NCBI RefSeq assembly: GCF_016860605.1 | Contig: NZ_BNJR01000007.1 | Location: forward strand, 165,477-229,476 | DNA: 64,000 bases | Direction of reading: 5' to 3' | DNA from: Lentilactobacillus fungorum | GTDB taxonomy: Bacteria > Bacillota > Bacilli > Lactobacillales > Lactobacillaceae | Shown: positions 1 to 8,506 of the stretch, piece by piece | Layout: each line of letters opens with the position of its first letter | Numbering within the stretch: the stretch's first letter is position 1 | Program-made: the position numbers and the translations under genes | The notes under the pieces: model-generated | The model's database searches: none | Told to the model about the DNA's origin: nothing | Seen by the model: only the letters and a program-made list of their open reading frames with translations

Positions 1-4
1 TAAC

Positions 5-1834
5 ATGACACGTGTGATTGGTGTTGATATTGGTAATTCCTCAACCGAGGTCGCTTTAGCTGACGTCTTTGATAATGGTGAAGTGAAGTTCCTGGGATCA
101 GGAATTGCAGCAACAACTGGAATCAAAGGAACCAAGCAAAACTTGATTGGGGTTAAGGATTCAATTAATTCTGTCTTACAATCTACCCACACCGACCTGT
201 CGTCAGTTGATTTAATCCGGATCAATGAAGCAACGCCTGTCATTGGTGATGTTGCGATGGAAACAATTACCGAAACGATTATTACTGAATCAACTATGAT
301 CGGTCATAATCCAGGAACTCCAGGCGGTGTTGGTACAGGCACTGGCTACACGGTCGGACTAGTTGACCTTCTTCATCAAAGTGATCATTCTCGTAATTAC
401 ATTGTCTTGATTCCAAAGGAAGTTGATTTTGCTGATGCAGCTAAATTGATTGATGCTTATGTTGAATCGGGTTTTCATATCACTGCTGCAATTATGCAAA
501 GTGATGATGGCGTTTTGGTTGATAACCGGTTGAAACATAAAATCCCGATTGTTGATGAGGTGGCTGGCATTGATAAAGTGCCGATTAATATGCTAGCGGC
601 TGTTGAAGTGGCTCCGCAAGGCCGAGTGATTTCTCAGTTATCTAATCCGTATGGAATTGCAACTTTGTTTGGATTGTCTTCAGACGAAACCAAAAATATC
701 GTGCCGGTTGCTCGAGCATTAATTGGGAACCGTTCTGCGGTTGTTATCAAGACACCTAAGGGAGATGTTAAGGCGCGTGTGATCCCTGCCGGAACAATTT
801 ATATTCAAGGCAATAAGGGAAAAGCACAGGTTGACGTTGCCGCCGGTGCCGAAGCAATCATGAAGACGGTCAATGAGTTTGATTCGATCGATGATATTAC
901 GGGCAAATCAGGTACCAATGTTGGCGGAATGCTTGAAAAGGTTCGCCAGACAATGGCAAGTTTAACTGACAAGCAGAACAAGGATATTGCGATTCAGGAT
1001 TTATTAGCGGTTAATACATCCGTTCCGGTCAAAGTAACTGGTGGTCTTGCAGGTGAATTTTCAATGGAGCAAGCAGTGGGAATTGCGGCAATGGTTAAAT
1101 CAGATCACTTGCAAATGCAAATCATTGCCAACTTGATTGAAGATGAACTGCATGTCCCAGTGGAAATTGGTGGTGCTGAAGCCGAAGCAGCTATCTTAGG
1201 TGCTTTGACAACTCCAGGAACTAACAAGCCAATGGCGATTTTAGATTTAGGGGCTGGCTCAACGGACGCCTCAATTATCAACAGGGAAGATAAGAAGGTG
1301 GCCATTCATTTAGCCGGTGCCGGAGACATGGTTTCAATGATCATCAACTCTGAGCTTGGCTTAGATGATCTCTACCTTGCAGAAGATATTAAACGATATC
1401 CGCTTGCAAAAGTTGAAAATCTTTTCCAGTTGCGACATGAAGATGGTTCGGTTCAATTCTTTGAGAAGCCACTACCAGCTAACTTGTTTGCAAGAGTGGT
1501 TGCGATTAAGCCCAATGGCTATGAACCGCTTCCAGGTAATCTTGGCATTGAAAAAGTGAAATTAGTCCGACAAACTGCGAAGAGGCGAGTTTTCGTGACA
1601 AATGCGATTAGAGCTTTGAAACACGTTAGCCCAACAGGCAATATTCGCGATATTCCATTCGTTGTCTTAGTTGGCGGCTCTGCTTTGGATTTTGAAATTC
1701 CCCAGTTGGTAACTGATGCTTTATCGCATTACAACTTGGTTGCTGGTCGAGGAAATGTTCGAGGTGTTGAAGGACCACGTAATGCCGTTGCAACCGGACT
1801 AATTCTTTCATATGCAAACGAGAAAAGAGGATAA
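5..1834 (+). CDS. pduG: Diol/glycerol dehydratase reactivase, large subunit
   Basis: This 609-residue protein is the large subunit of the ATP-dependent reactivating factor that removes damaged cobalamin from diol/glycerol dehydratase. The actin/Hsp70-like N-terminal motif VIGVDIGNSSTEVALA (about residues 4-19) and a second phosphate-binding stretch LDLGAGSTDASI (about 418-429) support an ATPase fold, and the length fits DdrA/PduG. The start codon is only 5 bases inside the window, so its ribosome binding site is out of view and pduCDE are expected upstream. The stop is followed by pduH after 3 bases, so the two subunits are translationally linked. Family assignment is strong and the exact substrate (propanediol or glycerol) is inferred. 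Confidence 0.95.
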   Translation: MTRVIGVDIGNSSTEVALADVFDNGEVKFLGSGIAATTGIKGTKQNLIGVKDSINSVLQSTHTDLSSVDLIRINEATPVIGDVAMETITETIITESTMIGHNPGTPGGVGTGTGYTVGLVDLLHQSDHSRNYIVLIPKEVDFADAAKLIDAYVESGFHITAAIMQSDDGVLVDNRLKHKIPIVDEVAGIDKVPINMLAAVEVAPQGRVISQLSNPYGIATLFGLSSDETKNIVPVARALIGNRSAVVIKTPKGDVKARVIPAGTIYIQGNKGKAQVDVAAGAEAIMKTVNEFDSIDDITGKSGTNVGGMLEKVRQTMASLTDKQNKDIAIQDLLAVNTSVPVKVTGGLAGEFSMEQAVGIAAMVKSDHLQMQIIANLIEDELHVPVEIGGAEAEAAILGALTTPGTNKPMAILDLGAGSTDASIINREDKKVAIHLAGAGDMVSMIINSELGLDDLYLAEDIKRYPLAKVENLFQLRHEDGSVQFFEKPLPANLFARVVAIKPNGYEPLPGNLGIEKVKLVRQTAKRRVFVTNAIRALKHVSPTGNIRDIPFVVLVGGSALDFEIPQLVTDALSHYNLVAGRGNVRGVEGPRNAVATGLILSYANEKRG

Positions 1835-1837
1835 CGC

Positions 1838-2191
1838 ATGGCAATCGATAACGATAGACCTGCAATTTTCATAGCTTTGCCCAATCAATTGAATAACAAG
1901 GTCCCTGACGAGTTAAAGCCAATGCTGCATGGAATTGAAGAAGAACAAATTCCCTTTCAAACCATGCAAGTAGAAGATGCGAATTCGGCAGTGGCCAGAG
2001 CTTATCAAGCGGCAGTGGCCTCACGGTTATCGGTTGGCATCTCGTTTGACGATCAACAAATTGTGGTTCATTACAAAAATTTAAAACCAAATGAGCCACT
2101 TTTTGTGGTTCCTATCGACAACCCAACGAACATTCGAAAGGTTGGGGCCAACGCTGCAAGATTGGTCAAAGGAGTGCCATTTAAGAAATAA
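1838..2191 (+). CDS. pduH: Diol/glycerol dehydratase reactivase, small subunit
   Basis: A 117-residue protein directly after pduG, with a ribosome binding site (AAAGAGGA) inside the end of pduG. It has the size and composition of PduH/DdrB, the small reactivase subunit that resembles the dehydratase beta subunit and swaps with it during cofactor release. The C-terminal stretch with NIRKVGANAARLVKG matches the family ending. It acts in the microcompartment or cytosol as an alpha2beta2 complex with PduG. The assignment depends on both sequence and position. Confidence 0.9.
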   Translation: MAIDNDRPAIFIALPNQLNNKVPDELKPMLHGIEEEQIPFQTMQVEDANSAVARAYQAAVASRLSVGISFDDQQIVVHYKNLKPNEPLFVVPIDNPTNIRKVGANAARLVKGVPFKK

Positions 2192-2213
2192 AGACAGGAC
2201 AGGTGAGTGATTT

Positions 2214-2873
2214 ATGGAATCAATTGGATATCTTGAAGTCGAGGGTCTGTCTGGTGCGATCGTTGCTGCTGATAGAATGCTTAAAACTGCTCAAGTTCAA
2301 TTGAAGTTTCTTGAGAATACAAAAGGAAATGGTTGGATTACCGTCTCAGTAACCGGTGATGTTGCCGCCGTCGAAGCCGCAATTGATGCTGGGAAAGGTG
2401 AGATGGGTGATCGAGTTGCCGGTTCAATGGTAATCGCTAACCCAGCCCCTGGGATCAGCGAGTTGGGCAAAAACGATGCCATTAAGAGCAAGTTTGATGC
2501 CGCAACTGAATACGATGATTCAGATGACGACGGCCCAGACGATGATGGTCCAGATGGTGGCGGTGCTGCTAGTGGGCCAAAACCTAACGGGCCAAAAGAC
2601 AGTGGCAACGGTGGCTCGGGTGCCAAGCCAAGTGGTAGTCAATCGACCAGCACGAGCGCAACGTCTAAAAAAGACGAAGCTAAATCAGCTGCCAAACCAG
2701 CTGAAAAAGCCGCTCCAAAGCCGACTGAAAACTCAACCACAAAGGCGACTACGACCAAAGCAGCAACGACTAAGTCAAGTGCTTCCAAAGCACCAAGTAA
2801 GGCTGCTAGTCAAGTTAGCCGGTCTAAGCGTTCGACTGCAAGGCGAACAACAAGAAAACAGACTAAGAAATAA
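2214..2873 (+). CDS. pduK: BMC shell protein with long disordered tail
   Basis: Residues 1-90 form one bacterial microcompartment (BMC) domain (SIGYLEVEGLSGAIVAADRM, then an AAVEAAIDAGKG helix), so this is a minor hexameric shell protein. The remaining 130 residues are low complexity. A D/G-rich acidic stretch (about 98-115) is followed by a G/P/S-rich linker, then an A/K/T-rich region ending in a very basic tail with RSKRSTARRTTRKQTKK. PduK proteins characteristically carry C-terminal extensions, but in Salmonella the extension has a cysteine cluster thought to bind iron. I see no cysteine in this tail. The position between pduH and pduJ supports the name. The ribosome binding site is GACAGGTGAG before ATG 2214. 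Confidence 0.88.
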   Translation: MESIGYLEVEGLSGAIVAADRMLKTAQVQLKFLENTKGNGWITVSVTGDVAAVEAAIDAGKGEMGDRVAGSMVIANPAPGISELGKNDAIKSKFDAATEYDDSDDDGPDDDGPDGGGAASGPKPNGPKDSGNGGSGAKPSGSQSTSTSATSKKDEAKSAAKPAEKAAPKPTENSTTKATTTKAATTKSSASKAPSKAASQVSRSKRSTARRTTRKQTKK

Positions 2874-2935
2874 TAAACAAAAACGATGCCACGCAACTGG
2901 TCAGTTTAATAGCTGATTGTAGATTGGCAATAAAA

Positions 2936-3053
2936 GACAGCTCCGCAAAGCAACAATCTGTGCGTAAGTACCGCTGAGAAAAATGCCAGAATTGGGAATT
3001 TTTCTCAGCGAAGACTTAAACCCCGGTTGTTAACCGCTTTGCTCCGCTCACTA
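2936..3053 (+). repeat. Structured 5' UTR repeat, copy A
   Basis: One of six copies of a repeat of about 120 bp. The outer arms GCAAAGCAACAA and TTGTTAACCGCTTTGC pair, and an inner 13-bp perfect stem CGCTGAGAAAAAT/ATTTTTCTCAGCG caps it. The element ends in CTCACTA 7 bases before the GGAGGA ribosome binding site of pduJ, so it lies in the pduK-pduJ spacer of the operon mRNA. The other copies are at 22168, 45011, 45135, 46768 and 54152. Confidence 0.8.
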
Positions 3054-3072
3054 AAAAATGGAGGAATTTATT

Positions 3073-3354
3073 ATGAATAACGCACTTGGAATGATTGAAA
3101 CAAAAGGATTAGTTGGCTCAATTGAAGCTGCCGATGCAATGGTTAAAGCAGCTAACGTTGTCTTGATTGGTCAAGAAAAGATTGGTAGTGGATTAGTAAC
3201 TGTCATGGTTCGTGGCGATGTTGGTGCCGTTAAAGCTGCCGTTGATGCTGGGGTTTCTGCCGCAGAAAACGTTGGTGAAGTTTTAACCTCGTTTGTAATT
3301 CCTCGTCCACACTCAGAAGTTGAAGGGATCTTGCCAAATATTGACAAAAAGTAA
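3073..3354 (+). CDS. pduJ: Major hexameric BMC shell protein
   Basis: This 93-residue protein is a single BMC domain ([40 protein letters not shown], then [14 protein letters not shown]). It is close to full-length PduJ/PduA, the most abundant shell tiles that form hexamers with a central pore for small polar metabolites. I chose ATG 3073 because GGAGGA lies 7 bases upstream. The upstream in-frame ATG 3058 overlaps that site and would add five residues absent from the family. I prefer PduJ over PduA from its place after pduK. A repeat element precedes it, perhaps to set its expression apart from pduK. Confidence 0.93.
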   Translation: MNNALGMIETKGLVGSIEAADAMVKAANVVLIGQEKIGSGLVTVMVRGDVGAVKAAVDAGVSAAENVGEVLTSFVIPRPHSEVEGILPNIDKK

Positions 3355-3386
3355 TTCAAATTCAATATAAGGACGGTTAGCAATTT

Positions 3387-4028
3387 ATGGAAATTACTGA
3401 AGATAAAATTCGACAACTAATCCGGCAAGTGATTAGTGAACAAAACGACCCATATCGAGTACCAATCGGTGTTTCAAATCATCATATTCATTTAAGCCAA
3501 GCGGATTTTGATAAGCTTTTCCCTGGTCAACAAATGAAGATTAAAAAGCAACTAAAGCAGCCAGGCGAATTTGCGACTGAACAAACGGCCGACATTATCG
3601 GCCCAACAGGAACCATTGAGCACGTCCGGGTTCTTGGACCGGTACGGTCACATTCACAAGTTGAAATTGCACGTTCAGAATGTTTTGGTCTGGGAATTGA
3701 TGCCCCAATTCGTTTGTCAGGTCATCTTGATGGGACGCCTTCGGTTAAAGTTCGAACAAAAGATGCTGAAATCACCATTCAAGGTGTGATTGTAGCCAAA
3801 CGGCACATTCATATGAGTTTGGAAGATGCTAAACGATTCGGCGTAAAAATGGGAGATATTGTTTCCGTTCAAATTGAATCTCAGGACCGTCGAACAACTT
3901 ATGATGACGTTGTTTGCCGACCACGAAAAGATTTTGTCCTGGAAATGCACCTAGATACGGACGAAGCCAGTGCGGCTAATGTTCGGGATGACACGGTTGG
4001 TCATATTGTTCTCCCAAAGGAAAATTAA
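3387..4028 (+). CDS. pduL: Phosphotransacylase of the microcompartment
   Basis: This 213-residue PduL-type phosphotransacylase converts propionyl-CoA and phosphate to propionyl-phosphate, regenerating CoA inside the microcompartment. Two zinc-binding histidine motifs are visible: SNHHIHLS at about residues 30-37 and KRHIHMS at about 135-141. The first 19 residues form a predicted amphipathic helix (ITEDKIRQLIRQVISE), the kind of peptide that targets PduL to the lumen. Ribosome binding site is AAGGACGG. The product feeds PduW for ATP formation. Confidence 0.94.
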   Translation: MEITEDKIRQLIRQVISEQNDPYRVPIGVSNHHIHLSQADFDKLFPGQQMKIKKQLKQPGEFATEQTADIIGPTGTIEHVRVLGPVRSHSQVEIARSECFGLGIDAPIRLSGHLDGTPSVKVRTKDAEITIQGVIVAKRHIHMSLEDAKRFGVKMGDIVSVQIESQDRRTTYDDVVCRPRKDFVLEMHLDTDEASAANVRDDTVGHIVLPKEN

Positions 4029-4062
4029 GGTTTTGAACAAACAATGAAGGTTGGTGGCCAAA

Positions 4063-4566
4063 ATGGATCATATTGTTGAGCAAGTACTGGCTAAAATCAG
4101 GCAGCGCGAACACCAATCTTACGAAGTTGATTATTCCAGTGAAGGATCTGTCCCTAACAACGGAATTTATACCGATTATGCCAACGTCACGATTGATAAT
4201 GTCACGATTCCATTATTAGCGAACGTTTACCGGCTTAATTTGGATGATCCTTGGACAAAGTGGATATTACAGGGAATAAGTTTCCAAGTAGACTTTACTT
4301 TTCAGATTAGTTCATCAATGGTCAACTTTATTCCGAAAAAGATGTTGTTAGATTGGCCCGTTTCATTTGTTGTTGATCAAAAACGGGTTGTCAAAGCATT
4401 TTATCAAAAGGCAATCAGTCGTTTAGATCTTGCTACGCTGCCGGATAATTCAATTGTAGTTGTAACCCCAAATCAAAAACTGACAAGTGAGGCTGAGCAA
4501 ATTAGTCAGCTTAAGCAAATGATAATAAAGATGAGGACTGATGAAAATTGTATATGGCACGAGTAA
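4063..4566 (+). CDS. pduM: Microcompartment assembly protein PduM
   Basis: A 167-residue protein between pduL and pduN, exactly where PduM lies in Salmonella and other lactobacilli. PduM is needed for proper microcompartment assembly, with no known enzymatic activity. The N-terminus (MDHIVEQVLAKIRQRE) again looks like a short amphipathic helix. Starts at TTG 4051 and GTG 4054 are also in frame. I favour ATG 4063 because it begins the helix, although the GAAGG site is then about 12 bases away. It overlaps the next gene. The identification is mainly by position and length. Confidence 0.8.
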   Translation: MDHIVEQVLAKIRQREHQSYEVDYSSEGSVPNNGIYTDYANVTIDNVTIPLLANVYRLNLDDPWTKWILQGISFQVDFTFQISSSMVNFIPKKMLLDWPVSFVVDQKRVVKAFYQKAISRLDLATLPDNSIVVVTPNQKLTSEAEQISQLKQMIIKMRTDENCIWHE

Positions 4567-4817
4567 TGGGAAGCGTTGTTGCAACCCAAAAAGATCGTTC
4601 ATTGATCGGCCGAAAGCTCATGATTGTTCAGCCAGTAGATTCTGAAGGCCACCCAACACGGTCTGAAGAAGTCGCTGCTGACACAGTTGGTGCGGGGATT
4701 GGCGAATATGTATTATTGGTACGTGGTGCTGGTGCCCGAAGAGCAACGGTCAGTCAAGTTCAAAACGATGTCAACGATTGTTCAATTGTCGGGATTATTG
4801 ATCGATTTGATAAATGA
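4548..4817 (+). CDS. pduN: Pentameric BMC vertex protein
   Basis: This 89-residue EutN/CcmL-family protein forms pentamers that cap the vertices of the polyhedral shell. Visible signatures are ARVMGSVVATQKDRSLIGRK at the N-terminus, AADTVGAGIGEYVLL in the middle and IVGIIDRFDK at the end. The start is probably TTG 4548, because M-Y-M-A-R-V then aligns with the M-H-L-A-R-V start of enterobacterial PduN and GAGG lies 11 bases upstream. ATG 4554 is the alternative. It overlaps pduM by 19 bases. Confidence 0.93.
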   Translation: MYMARVMGSVVATQKDRSLIGRKLMIVQPVDSEGHPTRSEEVAADTVGAGIGEYVLLVRGAGARRATVSQVQNDVNDCSIVGIIDRFDK

Positions 4818-4834
4818 TAAAGAAGGGATTTTAA

Positions 4835-5425
4835 ATGGCCATTTACACAAAGGGCGGCGATAAAGGAAAGACAAGCCTTTTTGATGGTGAGCGGGTGTCA
4901 AAAGATTCGTTGCGGGTATCAACTTATGGTACTTTCGACGAACTAAACGCTAATATTTCACTCGCTGATAAATTCTGTATTAGTAAGCGAAATAAGGAAA
5001 TTTTGCAGCGGGTTGAGTATCGGATGTTCTTTCTTCAAGGAGAGATTGCGACTCAAGATGCTGAAAAATTCCGCTCCCAAAGCAGAATCATAACGGATGA
5101 CGACGTTCACTATCTTGAATCGATAATTGACAACTATACAGCTCAATTACCGAAAGTTACCAGTTTTATTTTGCCAGGCTCAAGTCTTGCCGGCGCTCAA
5201 CTTCATGTCTGCCGCACGGTATGTCGAAGAGCCGAACGACAACTGGTATCGTTTATGAAGGTAAACCCTGTGAGACCAGAAATTGAAAGATACGTCAATC
5301 GACTTTCAGACTTTCTCTACATCATGGCACGTTCAGAAGACCATGAGGATTATCTTGAAAAGGTTATCGGAGAGGTTGTTCAACGGTACTATAAAGCGAT
5401 AGGAAGGTTAAATGACCATGGATAA
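4835..5425 (+). CDS. pduO: ATP:cob(I)alamin adenosyltransferase
   Basis: This 196-residue PduO-type adenosyltransferase transfers the 5'-deoxyadenosyl group of ATP to cob(I)alamin, making coenzyme B12 for the dehydratase. The ATP loop YTKGGDKGKTSLFDG is at residues 4-18. RAERQL (about 135-140) and YVNRLSDFLYIMARSEDHE near the C-terminus are the other family signatures. In Salmonella PduO this domain is fused to a heme-binding GlcG/HbpS domain. Here the second domain is a separate overlapping gene. Ribosome binding site is AAAGAAGG. Confidence 0.95.
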   Translation: MAIYTKGGDKGKTSLFDGERVSKDSLRVSTYGTFDELNANISLADKFCISKRNKEILQRVEYRMFFLQGEIATQDAEKFRSQSRIITDDDVHYLESIIDNYTAQLPKVTSFILPGSSLAGAQLHVCRTVCRRAERQLVSFMKVNPVRPEIERYVNRLSDFLYIMARSEDHEDYLEKVIGEVVQRYYKAIGRLNDHG

Positions 5426-5903
5426 AGAACAAATTAACCAAATCGTAAAAGAAGTTTTAGCTAAAGAATCAGATGCGCCAAGCACAACCAATGTGTTTGA
5501 CCGACATAAAATGGAAAAAGTAATTGACGCAGCCGTTGCTAAGGCAGACGAATTACACGTTGGGGTCACAATTTGTATTATGGACATTACAACAACGGTA
5601 CAAATGTTGTACCATATGCCGAATGCAAACTTAGTGAGTTCAACATTAGCACCAAAAAAAGCATGGTCTGCTATTGCGATGAAAGAACCAACCAAGGATA
5701 TTAGTAAAGATATTCAACCTGGTGGCCCGCTCTACCAGATGGAAACGATGCTTGATGGGAAGCTTGTCTCATTTCCAGGTGGTATCCCATTAATCGAAAA
5801 TGGACAGATAATTGGTGCTATTGGTTGCAGCGGTGGCTTAATCGAAGAAGATCAAGCCATTTGTGAAGCAGCCGTTCAAGAATTTTCTAAGGAGCGTATG
5901 TGA
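5412..5903 (+). CDS. GlcG/HbpS-like protein (PduO C-terminal domain)
   Basis: A 163-residue protein that overlaps pduO by 14 bases and corresponds to the C-terminal GlcG/HbpS domain of long PduO proteins. The core includes KVIDAAVAKADELHVGVTIC and FPGGIPLIENGQIIGAIGCS. In PduO this domain binds heme and may assist cobalamin reduction. The role of the free protein is not established. The first 17 residues (DKEQINQIVKEVLAKE) resemble a lumen-targeting peptide. ATG 5412 is 4 bases and ATG 5418 is 10 bases after AAGG, so either may be used. Confidence 0.88.
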   Translation: MTMDKEQINQIVKEVLAKESDAPSTTNVFDRHKMEKVIDAAVAKADELHVGVTICIMDITTTVQMLYHMPNANLVSSTLAPKKAWSAIAMKEPTKDISKDIQPGGPLYQMETMLDGKLVSFPGGIPLIENGQIIGAIGCSGGLIEEDQAICEAAVQEFSKERM

Positions 5904-5906
5904 GAT

Positions 5907-7349
5907 ATGCAAGAACAGAATATTGAAGAAGCAATCAGAAGAATTCTCAAAGAAGAATTAAGCGGTCAATCACAATCTGGTGCTGATAATAATGCAGCCC
6001 AACCGACAGGACTTGGGAACGGGATCTTTGAAACTGTTGATGAAGCAATTGCAGCTGCTAAACAAGCCCAAGAAATTTATGCCGATAAGCCAATGGCATT
6101 TCGTAAGAAAGTGATCAAAGCGATTCAAGATGGTTTTGGACCAAAGATCCATTACATTGCCCAAGCTACGCGTGATGAAACCGGTATGGGAACTGTTGAA
6201 GCAAAGGAAACAAAGTTGAAGAATGCTTTGTATAACACTGCTGGTCCCGATAGTTTGAAGCCAGATGTTGAGACCGGTGATGGCGGCATGGTGATGTACG
6301 AATACACGCCATTTGGTGTTATTGGTGGAGTTGGCCCAAGCACGAACCCTGGTGAAACGGTTATTAACAATTCCATCATGATGTTGGCTGGCGGCAACGC
6401 CTTATTCTTTGGTGCTCATCCGGGTGCTAAAAATATTACTCGTTGGATGATTGAGCATCTGAATGAATTTGTATACAAGGCTACTGGACTTCGTAACTTA
6501 GTGGTCTCACTAGCAACCCCTTCAATCGAATCGGTTCAACAGATGATGCATCATCCAGATATTGCAATGCTTGCCGTAACTGGCGGTCCAGCTGTTGTTC
6601 ATCAGGCATTGATTAGTGGTAAAAAAGCTGTTGGTGCTGGTGCTGGTAACCCACCTGCAATGGTTGACGATACAGCCAATATTGATTTAGCTGCCCATGA
6701 TATTGTCACTTCTTGTGGCTTTGATAACAATATTTTATGTACTGCTGAAAAGGAAGTTGTTGTTCAAGACGACGTTAAGGATCAATTGATTGAAAAAATG
6801 CAGCAGGATGGTGCCTTCTTATTGAAGGATCAGGATAAGATTGATGAAATTGCTCATATGACTATCCAAGAAAATGGTACCCCAGATCGTAAATTTGTTG
6901 GTAAAGATGCAACCTTTATTTTAGATGAAGCTGGTGTTTCATACACGGGTCATCCAACGGTTGTAATCTTTGAAGCTAAGAAAGATCACCCATTAGTAAC
7001 AACAGAAATGTTAATGCCATTATTGCCGATTGTTTCCTGCCCAACGTTTGAAGATGTTTTGAAGACAGCGGTTGAAGTTGAAGGTGGCAACCATCATACT
7101 GCTTCAATTCACTCAGAAAACATTCCTCATATCAATAAAGCTGCACATCGGATGAATACTTCAATTTTTGTTGCTAATGGCCCAACCTTTGCTGCAACGG
7201 GCGTTGGTGATAATGGTTACTGGAGCGGAGATGCTGCATTAACAATTGCTACTCCAACTGGTGAAGGAACAACAACTGCTAAGACATTTACCCGTCGTCG
7301 TCGCTTCAATTGCCCAGAAGGATTCTCATTACGTTCATGGGAGGTCTAA
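5907..7349 (+). CDS. pduP: CoA-acylating propionaldehyde dehydrogenase
   Basis: This 480-residue aldehyde dehydrogenase oxidises propionaldehyde (or 3-hydroxypropionaldehyde) to the acyl-CoA with NAD+. The catalytic cysteine lies in FDNNILCTAEKEVV (about residues 272-285). A glycine-rich cofactor region (GGVGPSTNPGETVINN) is near residue 140. The N-terminus IEEAIRRILKEEL is the classic PduP encapsulation helix that places the enzyme in the lumen. It starts 3 bases after the preceding stop and is followed by pduQ after 6 bases. Confidence 0.96.
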   Translation: MQEQNIEEAIRRILKEELSGQSQSGADNNAAQPTGLGNGIFETVDEAIAAAKQAQEIYADKPMAFRKKVIKAIQDGFGPKIHYIAQATRDETGMGTVEAKETKLKNALYNTAGPDSLKPDVETGDGGMVMYEYTPFGVIGGVGPSTNPGETVINNSIMMLAGGNALFFGAHPGAKNITRWMIEHLNEFVYKATGLRNLVVSLATPSIESVQQMMHHPDIAMLAVTGGPAVVHQALISGKKAVGAGAGNPPAMVDDTANIDLAAHDIVTSCGFDNNILCTAEKEVVVQDDVKDQLIEKMQQDGAFLLKDQDKIDEIAHMTIQENGTPDRKFVGKDATFILDEAGVSYTGHPTVVIFEAKKDHPLVTTEMLMPLLPIVSCPTFEDVLKTAVEVEGGNHHTASIHSENIPHINKAAHRMNTSIFVANGPTFAATGVGDNGYWSGDAALTIATPTGEGTTTAKTFTRRRRFNCPEGFSLRSWEV

Positions 7350-7355
7350 TACAAG

Positions 7356-8477
7356 ATGGAAGAAATTCGGATTCCAACTAAAATATTTTCGGGTAATGAT
7401 AGCTTAGACTGGTTACAGAACCTAAAGGGCAAGAAAATTTTGATGGTTTGCGATGCCTTTTTACCTAATACACCAACGTTGGACAAAATTAAAGGTGAAG
7501 TTGACGGTAACAATGACGTGTCGATTTTCTCAGACGTTAAACCTGATCCACCTTTGGATAATATTATGGAAGGCGTTGAACAGTTTGGTAAAGTTAAACC
7601 AAACATCATTGTTGGGATTGGTGGTGGCTCTGCCATTGATACCGGTAAAGCCATCCGGTTCTTTGGTGAAAAAGTTTATCATTGCAAGATTGAAAGCTTC
7701 GTTGCCATTCCGACGACCAGTGGTACTGGTTCAGAAGTCACCAATACAAGTGTTGTTTCAGATACGAAGAATCATACCAAAATGCCAATTATGAAGGATT
7801 ATTTAACCCCAGATATTGCGTTACTGGATCCCGAGCTGGTAATGACTGCACCAAAGAGTGTCACCGCATTCTCCGGGCTGGATGTTTTAACCCACTCGCT
7901 TGAATCACTGGTTTCTCGTGATGCCAATACCATTACAGATGCTTTGGCTGAAAAGGGAATTGATGTGATTACCCACTGCTTAGTTGAATGTTACAAGCAT
8001 GGTGATAATGAAGCGGCCCGCAAAGTTGTTCACGAAGCATCGTGTGCAGCCGGAATCGCGTTTAACAACGCCGGTCTAGGAATTGCCCACTCACTAGCCC
8101 ATCAATTGGGAGCTAACTTCCATGTTCCTCATGGATTAGCTTGTGCAATGCTTTTGCCACACGTTGTTGAATACAATGCCAGTCATTCGGAAACTGCTTT
8201 GCACAAATACGGTGCAGCTATTAAGAAAGCTGGTTTAGTATCACAGGGAATGAGTGATCGAATTGCCGTTCAACGAATTGCGGCTAAGATTCGTCAAATG
8301 ATGGTTCAAATGGATTGCCCACAAACATTACGGGCATTTGGCGTTGACCCTGCTGATGCTGAAAAGAAGACTGACATTGTTGTCGCGGATGCTAAAAAGG
8401 ACGGTACTTTCCCAGGAAATCCTGTCGTACCAACTGATGACGACTTACGAGCAATTTATCATAAGGTCATTAAGTAA
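7356..8477 (+). CDS. pduQ: Iron-dependent 1-propanol dehydrogenase
   Basis: A 373-residue group III (iron-containing) alcohol dehydrogenase that reduces propionaldehyde to 1-propanol, or 3-HPA to 1,3-propanediol, regenerating NAD+ for PduP. Visible motifs are the nucleotide site GIGGGSAIDTGKAI (about residues 88-101) and the metal-binding histidines in AHSLAHQLGANFHVPHG (about 247-263). There is no obvious N-terminal targeting helix, so it may enter with a partner. Length and position are normal for PduQ. Confidence 0.95.
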   Translation: MEEIRIPTKIFSGNDSLDWLQNLKGKKILMVCDAFLPNTPTLDKIKGEVDGNNDVSIFSDVKPDPPLDNIMEGVEQFGKVKPNIIVGIGGGSAIDTGKAIRFFGEKVYHCKIESFVAIPTTSGTGSEVTNTSVVSDTKNHTKMPIMKDYLTPDIALLDPELVMTAPKSVTAFSGLDVLTHSLESLVSRDANTITDALAEKGIDVITHCLVECYKHGDNEAARKVVHEASCAAGIAFNNAGLGIAHSLAHQLGANFHVPHGLACAMLLPHVVEYNASHSETALHKYGAAIKKAGLVSQGMSDRIAVQRIAAKIRQMMVQMDCPQTLRAFGVDPADAEKKTDIVVADAKKDGTFPGNPVVPTDDDLRAIYHKVIK

Positions 8478-8506
8478 TTAAATTATAGACAGAGAGGAAG
8501 CACAGT

